From the NCBI RefSeq assembly GCF_025725725.1, contig NZ_CP107020.1, positions 1,302,001-1,366,000 on the forward strand: DNA of 64,000 nucleotides. Direction: 5' to 3'. Under the pieces are notes generated by a model, which was not told the DNA's origin, did no database searches, and saw nothing but the letters and a program-made list of their open reading frames with translations. This stretch comes from Brachybacterium huguangmaarense (GTDB lineage: Bacteria; Actinomycetota; Actinomycetes; Actinomycetales; Dermabacteraceae). The translations under genes were made by a program, and so were the position numbers. Shown piece after piece: positions 41,840 through 50,340 of this stretch (positions within the stretch are counted from its first letter, which is position 1; each line of letters opens with the position of its first letter).

Positions 41840-44800
41840 GTGGAATCCGCAGCCGCCGCCCTCGACCTCCCCGGCCTCCGCGAGGCCCCTGTCGACCAGC
41901 CCGTCGCGACCGACCCCGATCACCCGCACCCGGGCCAGTGGCGGCTCGTGCACGTCCAGCTGTCGAACTGGGGCACGTTCCACGGCACGCACGACCTCGC
42001 GATCAGCCCCAAGGGCTTCTTCCTCACGGGAGGCCCCGGCACGGGCAAGTCCACCCTGCTCGACGCGATCAGCGCGCTGCTGACCCCGCCGCGCACACTG
42101 CACTTCAACGCCGCCGCCTCCGACGCGGGCCCCACCCGCTCCAAGAGCCGCCGCACCGTCGCCTCGTACGTGCGCGGCGCGTGGGCCATGCACTACGACG
42201 CCGCGACGGGTGAGTTCAGCCAGGAGGTCCTGCGCGCGACCTCGACGCTCTCGGTGATCTCCCTGCGCTACTCCGACGGCGAGGGGCACACGATCCAGCT
42301 GTCCCGTCTGCTGCTCCTGCACGCGGGCCACCGCGCCGACTCGGACGTGAAGTCCCTCTACGTCATCTCGCGCACCCCGCTCGACGTCACCGACCTGCGC
42401 CCCTTCGTCTCGACCCAGATCGAGGGCCGCGCCCTCGAGCAGGCGATCCCGGGCACCGAGACCTTCCGCCAGTTCCGCGAGTACCGGGCGAAGTTCTGCC
42501 AGCTGCTCGGGATCCCCGACGAGAAGGCGCTCCAGCTGCTCCACAAGATCCAGTCGGCCAAGGAGCTCGGCGACGTCAACACGCTCCTGCGCGACTACAT
42601 GCTCGACGAGCCGCGCACCTTCGAGCTCGCCGACCAGGCCCTCGCCAACTTCCACAACCTCTCGGAGGTCTACGAGGCGCTCGTGACCGCGCGCGAGCAG
42701 CGCGACACCCTGCGCGCCCTGCGCGAGGCGCACACCTCGTGGACGCAGATGCGCGAGCGCGGCGGCGAGCTCGTCGACCGCCGCGAGGACATCGACCTGT
42801 TCGCGGCCCGTCATCTCGTGCGGCTCCTCGCGGGTGAGGAGGACCGGCTGCAGCTCGAGCACGACCGGGCCGGCGCCCAGCAGCGTCGGCTGACCCAGGA
42901 CGTCGCCGACGCGCGCGCCGACCTGGCCCAGCTCAAGGAGCAGCGCCGCCGGGCCGGCGGCGGCGAGATCGACGACTGGAAGCAGCAGATCGCGGGCCTC
43001 GAGGTCGAGCGCGACCGCCGCAAGGAGCGCGCGACCGAGTTCGCGGCCCAGCTCGCGACGGTCGACCTGCGCACGCCCGTGAGCGAGGACCTCTTCCTCG
43101 CCGTCCAGCGGGACGTGACCGCGATGCGCCGCGACCTCGACGAGGAGGAGCGCTCCTCGTCCCAGCGCCGCTGGGACGCCGAGGCGGCCGTGCGCGAGCA
43201 GACGGAGACCCTGCGCGCCGCGACCGCCGAGCTGCAGTCGCTCACCACGCGCGCCTCGAACCTCCACTCCGAGGACGTGGCCCTGCGCGACGCGATCGCC
43301 CGGGAGGTCGGCATCGCCCCCACCTCGCTGCCCTTCGCGGCCGAGCTGCTGCAGGTCCGGGCCGGGCAGGAGGAGTGGACCGCGGCCGCCGAGCAGGCGC
43401 TGCGAGGGCTCGCCCGCTCGATCCTCGTGCCCGACCGGGTCTACCGCGAGGTCGCCGCGGTCATCGACCGGACCCGACTGCGTCGCCGCATCTCCTACAA
43501 CCGCATCAACACCGACCTGCGCCAGCCCGTCCGCGCGATCGACGAGCGCACCCTCGCCTCCAAGATCGAGATCAAGGACGGCGAGTTCCACCCGTGGCTG
43601 TCCCACGAGATCTCCTCGCGCATGGACTACGTGTGCGCCGAGACCCTCGAGGAGTTCACCCGGCTGCCCCGCGCCGTGCTCCGCTCGGGGCAGATCAAGC
43701 ACTCCGCGACGCGGCACGAGAAGAACACCGACCGCGCCATCAACGACCGCTCCCAGTGGGTGCTGGGCTTCGACAACCGCGCCAAGCGGTCCGTCTTCGA
43801 GGCCGAGCGCACACGTGCCGAGCAGGCCCTGTTCGAGGCCCAGGCACGTCGCAAGGACGTCGAGACCGAGGACGAGCGGCGCCGCGAGCGGCTCTTCGCG
43901 CTCCAGGCCATCTCGTCGGTGACCTGGGACGACATCGACGCGGCGTCCGTCGCGCGCCGCATCGCGAACCTGCGCGACATGGTCCGTGCCGCCGAGGACG
44001 GCTCCCAGGCGCTGTCCGAGCTCGCGCGCCAGATCGACGACGTCGAGCAGTCCATCGCCGACGCCGACGAGGAGCTCCTCGACGTCGTGCGGACCCTCGG
44101 GCGCCTCGCCGAGCAGTCCGAGCGCGCATCTGCCCGGCTCGCCGAGGCGCGCACCCGCATCGAGGCGCGCGAGCTGTCCGCCGAGGTCGAGCACGATCTC
44201 GCCGAGCGGTTCGCGGCGATCGCCCCGACCCTCGTGCTCGCCAACATCGACCAGGTCACCAAGGACGCCTCGGCGACGCTGGACGCCGAGCTGATGGACC
44301 TCACCCGGCGCACCTCGCGCGCCGAGGAGGACATGCGCACGGCGATGCGCGAGTTCAGCCGCCGCTGGCCGGCGGAGGCGGGCGACACCGACACCTCGCT
44401 CGACGCCGCGGGCGACTACCTCGCGATCCTCCAGCGCATCGAGGAGGAGAAGCTCCCCGAGGTCGAGGACCGCTTCTTCGAGTTCTTCACCGGCAACACG
44501 CTCGGCGACGTCCAGGCCCTCGCCACCGCGATCGGCCGCGAGCCTGCCGAGATCCGCAAGCGCCTCCAGCGCATCAACTCGCTGCTCGCGCAGGTCGAGT
44601 TCCACCGCGGGCGCTACCTGCAGCTCTCGATGCGGCCCGTGCACCTCGCGGCGCTCGACGAGTTCCGCGACGCCCTCGACGAGGCGGCGCGCGACACCGT
44701 GGAGAACGACGTCACGCGTGACCGCGACCGTGCCGAGGAGCGCTTCATCTCGCTGCGCCACCTGATGGGCCTGATCTCGGCGGCGCGCACGAACGACGAC

Positions 44801-45220
44801 CAGGTCTCCCGCGTGATCCTCGACGTACGTCGTCACGTGCACTTCCACGCCGAGGAGGTCGACGCCGAGGGCACCGTCGTCCACGCCCATGAGTCCGGGG
44901 GCCCGCTGTCCGGCGGCCAGAACGAGCGCCTGACCACGTTCTGCCTCGCCGCGGCGCTGCGCTACCAGCTCGCGGGCACCGGCGCCGACGTGCCGCGCTA
45001 CGCGCCCATCATCATCGACGAGGCGTTCTCGAAGGGCGCGGGCAAGTTCATCACGGCCGCGATGGAGTCCTTCCGCCACTTCGGCTTCCAGGTCATCCTC
45101 GCCAACCCCGGCAAGAACCCGCAGGCTCTCGCCCCCTTCATCGGCGGCGTCGGGGTCGTCGCGATCCGCGACGACCGCTACTCGTCCGTCTCCCCGATCG
45201 AGTTCGTCCCCGTCGACTGA
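41840..45220 (+). CDS. jetC: JetC-like SMC/MukB-type ATPase of Wadjet condensin
   Basis: A 1126-aa SMC-like ATPase, the motor subunit that with JetA and JetB extrudes DNA loops. The Walker A motif GGPGTGKST is at residues 64-72 after WGTFHGTHDLAISPKGFFL. Long coiled coils run from about 290 to 480 and 650 to 950, separated by a hinge-like segment. The C-terminal head has the ABC signature LSGGQNER near 1021 and Walker B APIIIDEAF near 1055. These catalytic motifs are intact, so the ATPase should be active. GTG 41840 has TACCCT 6 nt upstream. No jetD follows; the next gene is an opposing maltokinase. SbcC was considered, but the DUF3375 and DUF4194 genes nearby favour JetC. Confidence 0.87.
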   Translation: MESAAAALDLPGLREAPVDQPVATDPDHPHPGQWRLVHVQLSNWGTFHGTHDLAISPKGFFLTGGPGTGKSTLLDAISALLTPPRTLHFNAAASDAGPTRSKSRRTVASYVRGAWAMHYDAATGEFSQEVLRATSTLSVISLRYSDGEGHTIQLSRLLLLHAGHRADSDVKSLYVISRTPLDVTDLRPFVSTQIEGRALEQAIPGTETFRQFREYRAKFCQLLGIPDEKALQLLHKIQSAKELGDVNTLLRDYMLDEPRTFELADQALANFHNLSEVYEALVTAREQRDTLRALREAHTSWTQMRERGGELVDRREDIDLFAARHLVRLLAGEEDRLQLEHDRAGAQQRRLTQDVADARADLAQLKEQRRRAGGGEIDDWKQQIAGLEVERDRRKERATEFAAQLATVDLRTPVSEDLFLAVQRDVTAMRRDLDEEERSSSQRRWDAEAAVREQTETLRAATAELQSLTTRASNLHSEDVALRDAIAREVGIAPTSLPFAAELLQVRAGQEEWTAAAEQALRGLARSILVPDRVYREVAAVIDRTRLRRRISYNRINTDLRQPVRAIDERTLASKIEIKDGEFHPWLSHEISSRMDYVCAETLEEFTRLPRAVLRSGQIKHSATRHEKNTDRAINDRSQWVLGFDNRAKRSVFEAERTRAEQALFEAQARRKDVETEDERRRERLFALQAISSVTWDDIDAASVARRIANLRDMVRAAEDGSQALSELARQIDDVEQSIADADEELLDVVRTLGRLAEQSERASARLAEARTRIEARELSAEVEHDLAERFAAIAPTLVLANIDQVTKDASATLDAELMDLTRRTSRAEEDMRTAMREFSRRWPAEAGDTDTSLDAAGDYLAILQRIEEEKLPEVEDRFFEFFTGNTLGDVQALATAIGREPAEIRKRLQRINSLLAQVEFHRGRYLQLSMRPVHLAALDEFRDALDEAARDTVENDVTRDRDRAEERFISLRHLMGLISAARTNDDQVSRVILDVRRHVHFHAEEVDAEGTVVHAHESGGPLSGGQNERLTTFCLAAALRYQLAGTGADVPRYAPIIIDEAFSKGAGKFITAAMESFRHFGFQVILANPGKNPQALAPFIGGVGVVAIRDDRYSSVSPIEFVPVD

Positions 45221-45397
45221 CGCGGGGCGGGGGAGCCGCGCAGCGTCGCCGTCCTGGGCCCCCGCCCCCAGGGCATCCCCCCTGGGCGAGCGCCAGCTCA
45301 CGGCACCTATCGGCCCGGATAGGTGCCGTCAGGTGGCGCTCGGCGAGGGGCGAGAGACGAGGGGCGAGGGAGAGCGAAGGGGCGAGGGCAGGAGCCC
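45221..45397. repeat. Convergent gap with palindrome and purine-rich tract
   Basis: Contains the 56-bp palindrome (45287-45342) and, from 45343 to about 45395, a GA-rich tract of GGGCGAG-like units resembling the tract upstream of the ATL gene. No gene is visible. It lies between jetC and the maltokinase gene. Confidence 0.65.
45287..45342. repeat. 56-bp palindromic intergenic element, copy B
   Basis: Outer arms CGAGCGCCA and TGGCGCTCG enclose a perfect 11-bp inner stem (CGGCACCTATC / GATAGGTGCCG) with loop GGCCCG. It is homologous to the element after jetB, in the opposite orientation. It would make a strong RNA hairpin in both directions, but lacks a T-tract. Confidence 0.75.
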
Positions 45398-46828
45398 TCA
45401 GCCGGCGATCCTCTCGAGGGCGGCGAGGGGGATCGGGGCCCAGGCGGGCCGGTTGCGCGCCTCGTACAGCGCCTCGTAGACGGCCTTGTCGGCCTCGAAC
45501 GCGGCCAGCAGCACCGCGAAGACCGCGTCGTCGTCGGGAATCTGTGCGATCTCGCGGTACCCGGCGAGGAAGGCGTCCCGTGCGCGGGCCGCCCACGCGG
45601 AGACGTCGGTCGCGTGTTCGAGCAGCACGGCGCCGGCGGCGTAGTCGAGGCTGCGCAGCATGCCGGCGACGTCGCGGACCGGGCAGTCGGGCAGCGAGCG
45701 CTCGGCGAGCGGGCGCATCGGCTCGCCCTCGAAGTCCAGCAGCACCCAGCCGCGATCGGGCACCGCGAGCACCTGGCCCAGGTGGTAGTCGCCGTGGATC
45801 CGCTGGAACGGCGGCCACGCGACGTCGAGCGTGCGACGGATGACGGCGGCGAGGGGCTCGGCGGCGGCGTCGACGGCGGGCACCTCGGCGCGTGCCTCCT
45901 CGAGGCGCGCGAGCATCGAGGAGACCAGGCGCTCGCGCTCGGCCGGCGACGGGTCGAGGGTCGGCAGGCGATCGGCCAGATCGCGGTGCACCCGCGCGGT
46001 CGCCTCCCCCAGGGAGCGCGCCCCGGCGGAGAAGTCGACGCCCGCCACGGCGTCCCGCAGCGCGACCCGCCACGCGTCCTCGACACCCGTGAGGAACTCC
46101 TGGATGAACAGGGCGTGCCCGCTCTCGTCGGCGTCCGCGCCCTCGCCCCAGGTCACCCGTGCGGCGCCGATGAGCGGCGCGACCTGCTCGCTGCCCGCGG
46201 CGTCGAGGGCGCCCTGCAGCACGACATCCGGGTTGTCGCCGCTCTGCAGGACGCGGAAGAGCTTGGCGATCACCGGCGCGGCGCCGTCGAGCTCGACGAT
46301 CATCGAGGAGTTGGACTGCTCGCCGCTCAGCAGGCGCGAGGACACGATGCGGCCGCGACCGCGCCCCGCCACCGGCTCCCCGCGCAGGCGCAGGCCGTCC
46401 CCGGCGATCTCACGTCCGTCGACCACCACGCCCAGCAGCGCCGCGCGCCCGACAGCGGTACGGGTCGCGTCCTGGACCCGCACCGACCCTCCCGGGACGG
46501 CCAGCACGGCGATCTCGGCAGCGGGGTCACCGTGCGCGGCGGGGGCCGCGTCGGCGGGCGACAGCACGAGCGGCACCTGGTAGTCCGTGGTGCGGGGCGC
46601 CGTGCCCACCCGCACCACGACGTCGAGAACCTGGTCGCGGCCCGTCTGCGCGACGACGGCGCTCGCGACGAGGCACACGTCCGAGGGCGCGGCGGACTTC
46701 GCGGCATACCACCGCTGCGCGGGCATCCACGCCACGAGGTGCGGGAGCAGCAGCGGGACCAGGTCGGTCAGGGCGGGAAGCCCCGAGGCGGTGGCGGAGT
46801 CCGTGACGGGCGTGGTCGAGTCGTCCAT
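45398..46828 (-). CDS. mak: Maltokinase (maltose 1-phosphate forming)
   Basis: A 476-aa kinase with an aminoglycoside-phosphotransferase-like fold, predicted to phosphorylate maltose with ATP for alpha-glucan synthesis through the TreS-Mak-GlgE route. The N-terminal PAQRWYAAKSA is typical of Mak. A lid region contains LLSGEQSNSSMIVELDG, the catalytic loop is RIHGDYHLGQVL, and the metal-binding motif is VLLDFEGEP. Neither treS nor glgE is in the window, so the pathway is inferred from the family. A TAGGCT box (46835-46840) lies 6 nt before the ATG, suggesting a leaderless mRNA. Confidence 0.88.
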   Translation of the reverse strand: MDDSTTPVTDSATASGLPALTDLVPLLLPHLVAWMPAQRWYAAKSAAPSDVCLVASAVVAQTGRDQVLDVVVRVGTAPRTTDYQVPLVLSPADAAPAAHGDPAAEIAVLAVPGGSVRVQDATRTAVGRAALLGVVVDGREIAGDGLRLRGEPVAGRGRGRIVSSRLLSGEQSNSSMIVELDGAAPVIAKLFRVLQSGDNPDVVLQGALDAAGSEQVAPLIGAARVTWGEGADADESGHALFIQEFLTGVEDAWRVALRDAVAGVDFSAGARSLGEATARVHRDLADRLPTLDPSPAERERLVSSMLARLEEARAEVPAVDAAAEPLAAVIRRTLDVAWPPFQRIHGDYHLGQVLAVPDRGWVLLDFEGEPMRPLAERSLPDCPVRDVAGMLRSLDYAAGAVLLEHATDVSAWAARARDAFLAGYREIAQIPDDDAVFAVLLAAFEADKAVYEALYEARNRPAWAPIPLAALERIAG

Positions 46829-46834
46829 GGGCCC

Positions 46835-46840
46835 AGCCTA
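46835..46840 (-). promoter_or_regulatory. Candidate -10 box of the maltokinase gene
   Basis: TAGGCT on the minus strand, 6 nt from the ATG and without a Shine-Dalgarno sequence. Confidence 0.4.
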
Positions 46841-47002
46841 GAGCGAGATGAGCGCCCGACAGAGGGTCGCCCGGATCCGGCCGACCTGCGGCGCCGGTGT
46901 CCCGGGCCGAGGCCGAGCGTCACGCCCCGGCCCACGCGGGAGCGCCGTGGTGTCGTGACGTCCGAGCCGCACCTCCGCCCCGGGTGGCGCCACCGCCCCT
47001 GG

Positions 47003-47008
47003 TAGCGT
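47003..47008 (+). promoter_or_regulatory. Candidate -10 box of the CshA-like gene
   Basis: TAGCGT 6 nt before GTG 47015, in the 186-bp region shared with the divergent maltokinase gene. Confidence 0.4.
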
Positions 47009-47014
47009 GACCGC

Positions 47015-48670
47015 GTGCCGCCCATCCCGCCTGCCCGCGCGCCCCGCCCGTGCGCCCGCGAGCAGGCCCGCCACCGCGAGCAGCCGCGTGGCCGGCGCAC
47101 CGCCCGCTGGTCCCTGCGCCTGGCGGCGATCCTCCTGTCCGGTGGCCTCGTGCTCGGCACCGGCACCCCGGCCCTCGCGGACGACGGAGCGGTGACGGAC
47201 CACGAGGCCACAGCGGCCGAGGGCGAGGCCGTCACGGTCGACCTCATGGACGGCGCCGAGGGCGTCACCGCAGGCAGCGCCCGGCTCCTGCTCGACGGGC
47301 TGCCCAGCGGCTCGACCCTCACGAGCGACGGCCGGCGCGCCCAGGTCCCCTCCCAGGGCACCTGGCAGCTCTCCACGGACGGCACCTCGCTCACCTTCAC
47401 CCCCATCGGCCCCCGCCTGGGCCGCGAGCCCTCGCCCATCCGTTACACGGCCCGCGACGCCTCCGGCGACGCCGTCACCCCCGCCGTCGTCACCGTCTCG
47501 ACCCCCGTCATCCAGGACATGGTGCGATCGGCACCCTTCGGCCAGAGCGTCGACCTGCCGGTCTCGGAGGTCGACGAGAACGTCGTCCCCGGCTCGCTGC
47601 GCCTCGTCGCCGCGCCCGGCGTGCAGGGCGTCGAGCTCGCCGAGGACGGCACCCGGGCGACCGTCCCCGGCCAGGGCACATGGGCCCTCGACCGCGCGAC
47701 CGGACACGTGCGCTTCACGCCGGACTCCGATGCCGTGCACACCGTGAACCCGATCGGGATCCGCGGCTCCGACGCGGACGGCGCCGAGACCGCGACGGCC
47801 CTGCTGAGCATCGGCTACGCCGCCCTCACCGACCGCGTGGTGGCCGAGCACCCCGGATCCGTCGTGCAGTTCGCGCCGATGGACGGCTCGCGCAACGTGC
47901 GCGCGGACTCCTTGCGCTTCCTCACCGACGGTGCGCCCGACGGTGCGCAGCTGTCCAAGGACGGCCTGACCCTCACCGTGCCCGGCCAGGGCACCTGGAC
48001 CCTCGACCTCGACGCGCGGATCGCTCGCTTCACCCCCGAGGAGGGCGTGACGGCGAGCCCCGACCCGGTGCCCTACGGCGGCCTCGGCCTGTACGCCGAC
48101 AACCCCGTGAGCGCGATGCTCGTGGCCGAGTACACGGCCTACCCGCCCACGGCCCGGGCGGACCAGCTGCGCGGCCGTCCCGGCGAGGTCCTGTCCGTGG
48201 ACCTGCTGGCCAACGACACCCCGGGCCGCGCCTCCGATCCGCTGCGCGCGCGGACCGTGCGCCTGTTCTCCCCGCGGGCGGCCAACGCCGACGAGCTCAC
48301 GGACGGGACGGGCACCCGCCTCGTCGTGCCCGGCGAAGGCGAGTACACGGTGCGCGGGGACGGCGTCCTCACGTTCGTCCCCGAGAGCGGCTTCCGCGGC
48401 ACCGGCGGCTCCGTCGAGTACGTCGTCGAGGACTCCGCGGGCATCGTCGTGACCGCGCCCGTGAGCGTCGACGTCGATCCGCAGGCGCCCGCCGTCGCCG
48501 CGGGCGGCGATGCGGGCGGCATCAACTCCATGCTCGAGGGGATCCGGCCGTCCCGCACCCCCACCTTCACGGTGTTCGCGACCGTGGCGGCGCTGCTCGT
48601 GTTCGCCGGAGCGGCGTCGCTGTGGATCGGCGGCCGGATGGAGGCCGACCGCCGATCCCTGCGCGGCTGA
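47015..48670 (+). CDS. Secreted, membrane-anchored CshA-like repeat protein
   Basis: A 551-aa exported protein. A long basic N-region precedes a signal peptide (WSLRLAAILLSGGLVLGTG, cleavage near PALADD at about residue 56). Four related repeats of about 90-100 residues follow, each with an XVPGQGTWXLD/TFTP strand pair, like the CshA fibril domain. A C-terminal membrane helix (about 520-540) and short basic tail anchor it; there is no LPXTG motif. Such proteins are surface adhesins or structural proteins; the function here is unknown. The GTG start has TAGCGT 6 nt upstream. Confidence 0.75.
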   Translation: MPPIPPARAPRPCAREQARHREQPRGRRTARWSLRLAAILLSGGLVLGTGTPALADDGAVTDHEATAAEGEAVTVDLMDGAEGVTAGSARLLLDGLPSGSTLTSDGRRAQVPSQGTWQLSTDGTSLTFTPIGPRLGREPSPIRYTARDASGDAVTPAVVTVSTPVIQDMVRSAPFGQSVDLPVSEVDENVVPGSLRLVAAPGVQGVELAEDGTRATVPGQGTWALDRATGHVRFTPDSDAVHTVNPIGIRGSDADGAETATALLSIGYAALTDRVVAEHPGSVVQFAPMDGSRNVRADSLRFLTDGAPDGAQLSKDGLTLTVPGQGTWTLDLDARIARFTPEEGVTASPDPVPYGGLGLYADNPVSAMLVAEYTAYPPTARADQLRGRPGEVLSVDLLANDTPGRASDPLRARTVRLFSPRAANADELTDGTGTRLVVPGEGEYTVRGDGVLTFVPESGFRGTGGSVEYVVEDSAGIVVTAPVSVDVDPQAPAVAAGGDAGGINSMLEGIRPSRTPTFTVFATVAALLVFAGAASLWIGGRMEADRRSLRG

Positions 48671-48694
48671 CGCGACCGGGACGGCCCGCGAGGG

Positions 48695-50119
48695 TCAGTC
48701 GAGGGCGCGGTAGGCGATGCCGAGCGCGTCGAGCCGGCCCAGGTGGCTGCGCAGCCGCTCGTCGAACTCGTCGAAGGACTGCTCCGGGGAGCCCCACGCC
48801 CGCTCGGCGACCGCGCACAGGCGCGGGAAGGCCATGTACTGCAGGTGCTCGGCGCTCGTGATGTACTCCGTCCACAGCTGCGCCTGGATGCCCAGGATGA
48901 GCGACTGCTGGTGCTCGTCGAGGTCCCGGGGGAGCAGCTCGGAGGTGTACACGTCCTCGAGCGTCGTGACGGCCGTGCCGATCGCGAGGGGCTCGTCGTG
49001 CCCCTTGGCCTGGGCGTGGTCGAAGTAGAGCACCGACTCGGTCGCGACGACGGTCGGGAAGCCGCGCGAGGTCGCCTCCTCGATCCCCGACGGCTTGCGC
49101 CAGTTCATGACGATCATGTCGTCGGGCAGGTGGCTCTCGAGCACCTCGTCCCAGCCGATCGCCCGCTTGCCCTTGGCACGCAGCACGTCGGCGGCGAACT
49201 GCGTGAAGCGTCCCTGGATCTCCGAGACCCGGCTGAGGCCCCACTCGTTCATCCGCTCCCGTGCCTCGGTCGAGCGCTCCCACTCGACGCGCGGGCACTC
49301 GTCGCCGCCGATGTGCACGTAGGGGGCCGGGAAGATGTCGGCGACCTGCTCGAGCACGTCGCGCAGGAAGGTGAAGACCGCGTCGGAGACGCCGAGCACG
49401 TGATCGGAGATGCCCCACACCTCGCGCACCCCGATCGAGCGGCCGGTGGTCTCGGGGAAGTTGCCGAGCTCGGGGTAGGCGGCGACGGCGGCCTGCATGT
49501 GCCCGGGGAGGTCGACCTCGGGCACGATCATGACGCCGCGGCGGCGCGCGTACTCCACGAGGTCGCGCAGCTGGTCCTGGGTGTAGAAGCCGCCGTGGCG
49601 CTCGCCGTCGAAGCGGTAGTCGGCGGGATCGGTGCCCTGCATCTGGCCGACGAGGGACTGCGCACGGAAGCCTCCCACCTCGGTCAGGCGGGGGTAGCCC
49701 TTGATCTCGACGCGCCAGCCCTGGTCGTCGGTCAGGTGCAGGTGCAGCACGTTGAGCTTGTGCAGGGCCATCGCGTCGATCATGGTCTCGAGATCGGGGA
49801 TCGCGAGGAAGTGGCGGGACACGTCGATCATCAGCCCGCGCCACGCGTAGCGCGGCGCATCGGAGATGGTGACGCACGGCAGGGGGCCCTCGGCGCCCGC
49901 GACGATCTGCGCGAAGGTGTTGCGGCCATCGGCCAGCGCGGCCTCGCTGCCGGCCGTCAGGCTCGCCCCCGCCGGGGAGATCGTCAGCGTGTACTCGGAG
50001 CGGGGGAGATCGTCGTTGACGCCCACGGTCAGGGCGCTCCACGGATCGTCGCTCTCCCACGTCTCGGAGGACCAGACGGCGGAGCGCGGCAGAGGGACGA
50101 GGGCGATCGGATCGGACAT
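48695..50119 (-). CDS. Beta-N-acetylhexosaminidase (GH20)
   Basis: A 474-aa glycosidase removing terminal N-acetylhexosamines. An N-terminal GH20b-like domain (about 1-80) precedes the TIM barrel beginning YAWRGLMIDVSRHFL, with LHLHLTDDQGWRVEIKGYP and the catalytic GGDECPRVEW (Asp-Glu pair near 275). No signal peptide is seen, so it acts in the cytoplasm or leaves by another route; chitin or peptidoglycan fragments are plausible substrates. ATG 50119 has a GAGGAG site. Confidence 0.92.
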   Translation of the reverse strand: MSDPIALVPLPRSAVWSSETWESDDPWSALTVGVNDDLPRSEYTLTISPAGASLTAGSEAALADGRNTFAQIVAGAEGPLPCVTISDAPRYAWRGLMIDVSRHFLAIPDLETMIDAMALHKLNVLHLHLTDDQGWRVEIKGYPRLTEVGGFRAQSLVGQMQGTDPADYRFDGERHGGFYTQDQLRDLVEYARRRGVMIVPEVDLPGHMQAAVAAYPELGNFPETTGRSIGVREVWGISDHVLGVSDAVFTFLRDVLEQVADIFPAPYVHIGGDECPRVEWERSTEARERMNEWGLSRVSEIQGRFTQFAADVLRAKGKRAIGWDEVLESHLPDDMIVMNWRKPSGIEEATSRGFPTVVATESVLYFDHAQAKGHDEPLAIGTAVTTLEDVYTSELLPRDLDEHQQSLILGIQAQLWTEYITSAEHLQYMAFPRLCAVAERAWGSPEQSFDEFDERLRSHLGRLDALGIAYRALD

Positions 50120-50239
50120 GGAGGAACTCCTCGAGGTCGACTGGACGGCGGTGGACGACCGTCGCCGCCGACAAGTGTTTCACAGGTCACCCGAAACATC
50201 GGAGGACTGGGGACGGCGAATCGCGCCCCGGCATGCACA

Positions 50240-50270
50240 GGGGCCCGGTCGGCGATGCCGACCGGGCCCC
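50240..50270. terminator. Strong hairpin downstream of the NlpC/P60 gene
   Basis: A perfect 14-bp stem, GGGGCCCGGTCGGC / GCCGACCGGGCCCC, around the loop GAT. It lies between the end of the NlpC/P60 gene and the divergent start region of the hexosaminidase. No T-tract follows, as often in high-GC genomes. Confidence 0.7.
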
Positions 50271-50340
50271 TCGCGACGCCCTGTCCCTTCCCGGTGACGG
50301 TCATGACCGTCGGACAGGCCGGCGCGGCCTGGATCGTCCG

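Noticed and set aside
41732..45301. A 1189-codon open frame on the minus strand opposite jetC
   Set aside because: Antisense shadow caused by GC-rich third positions; no domain, no start signal.
45138..46086. A possible jetD after jetC
   Set aside because: The open frames here are antisense or out of frame with the maltokinase gene; none shows a topoisomerase VI-like or DUF2220 motif.
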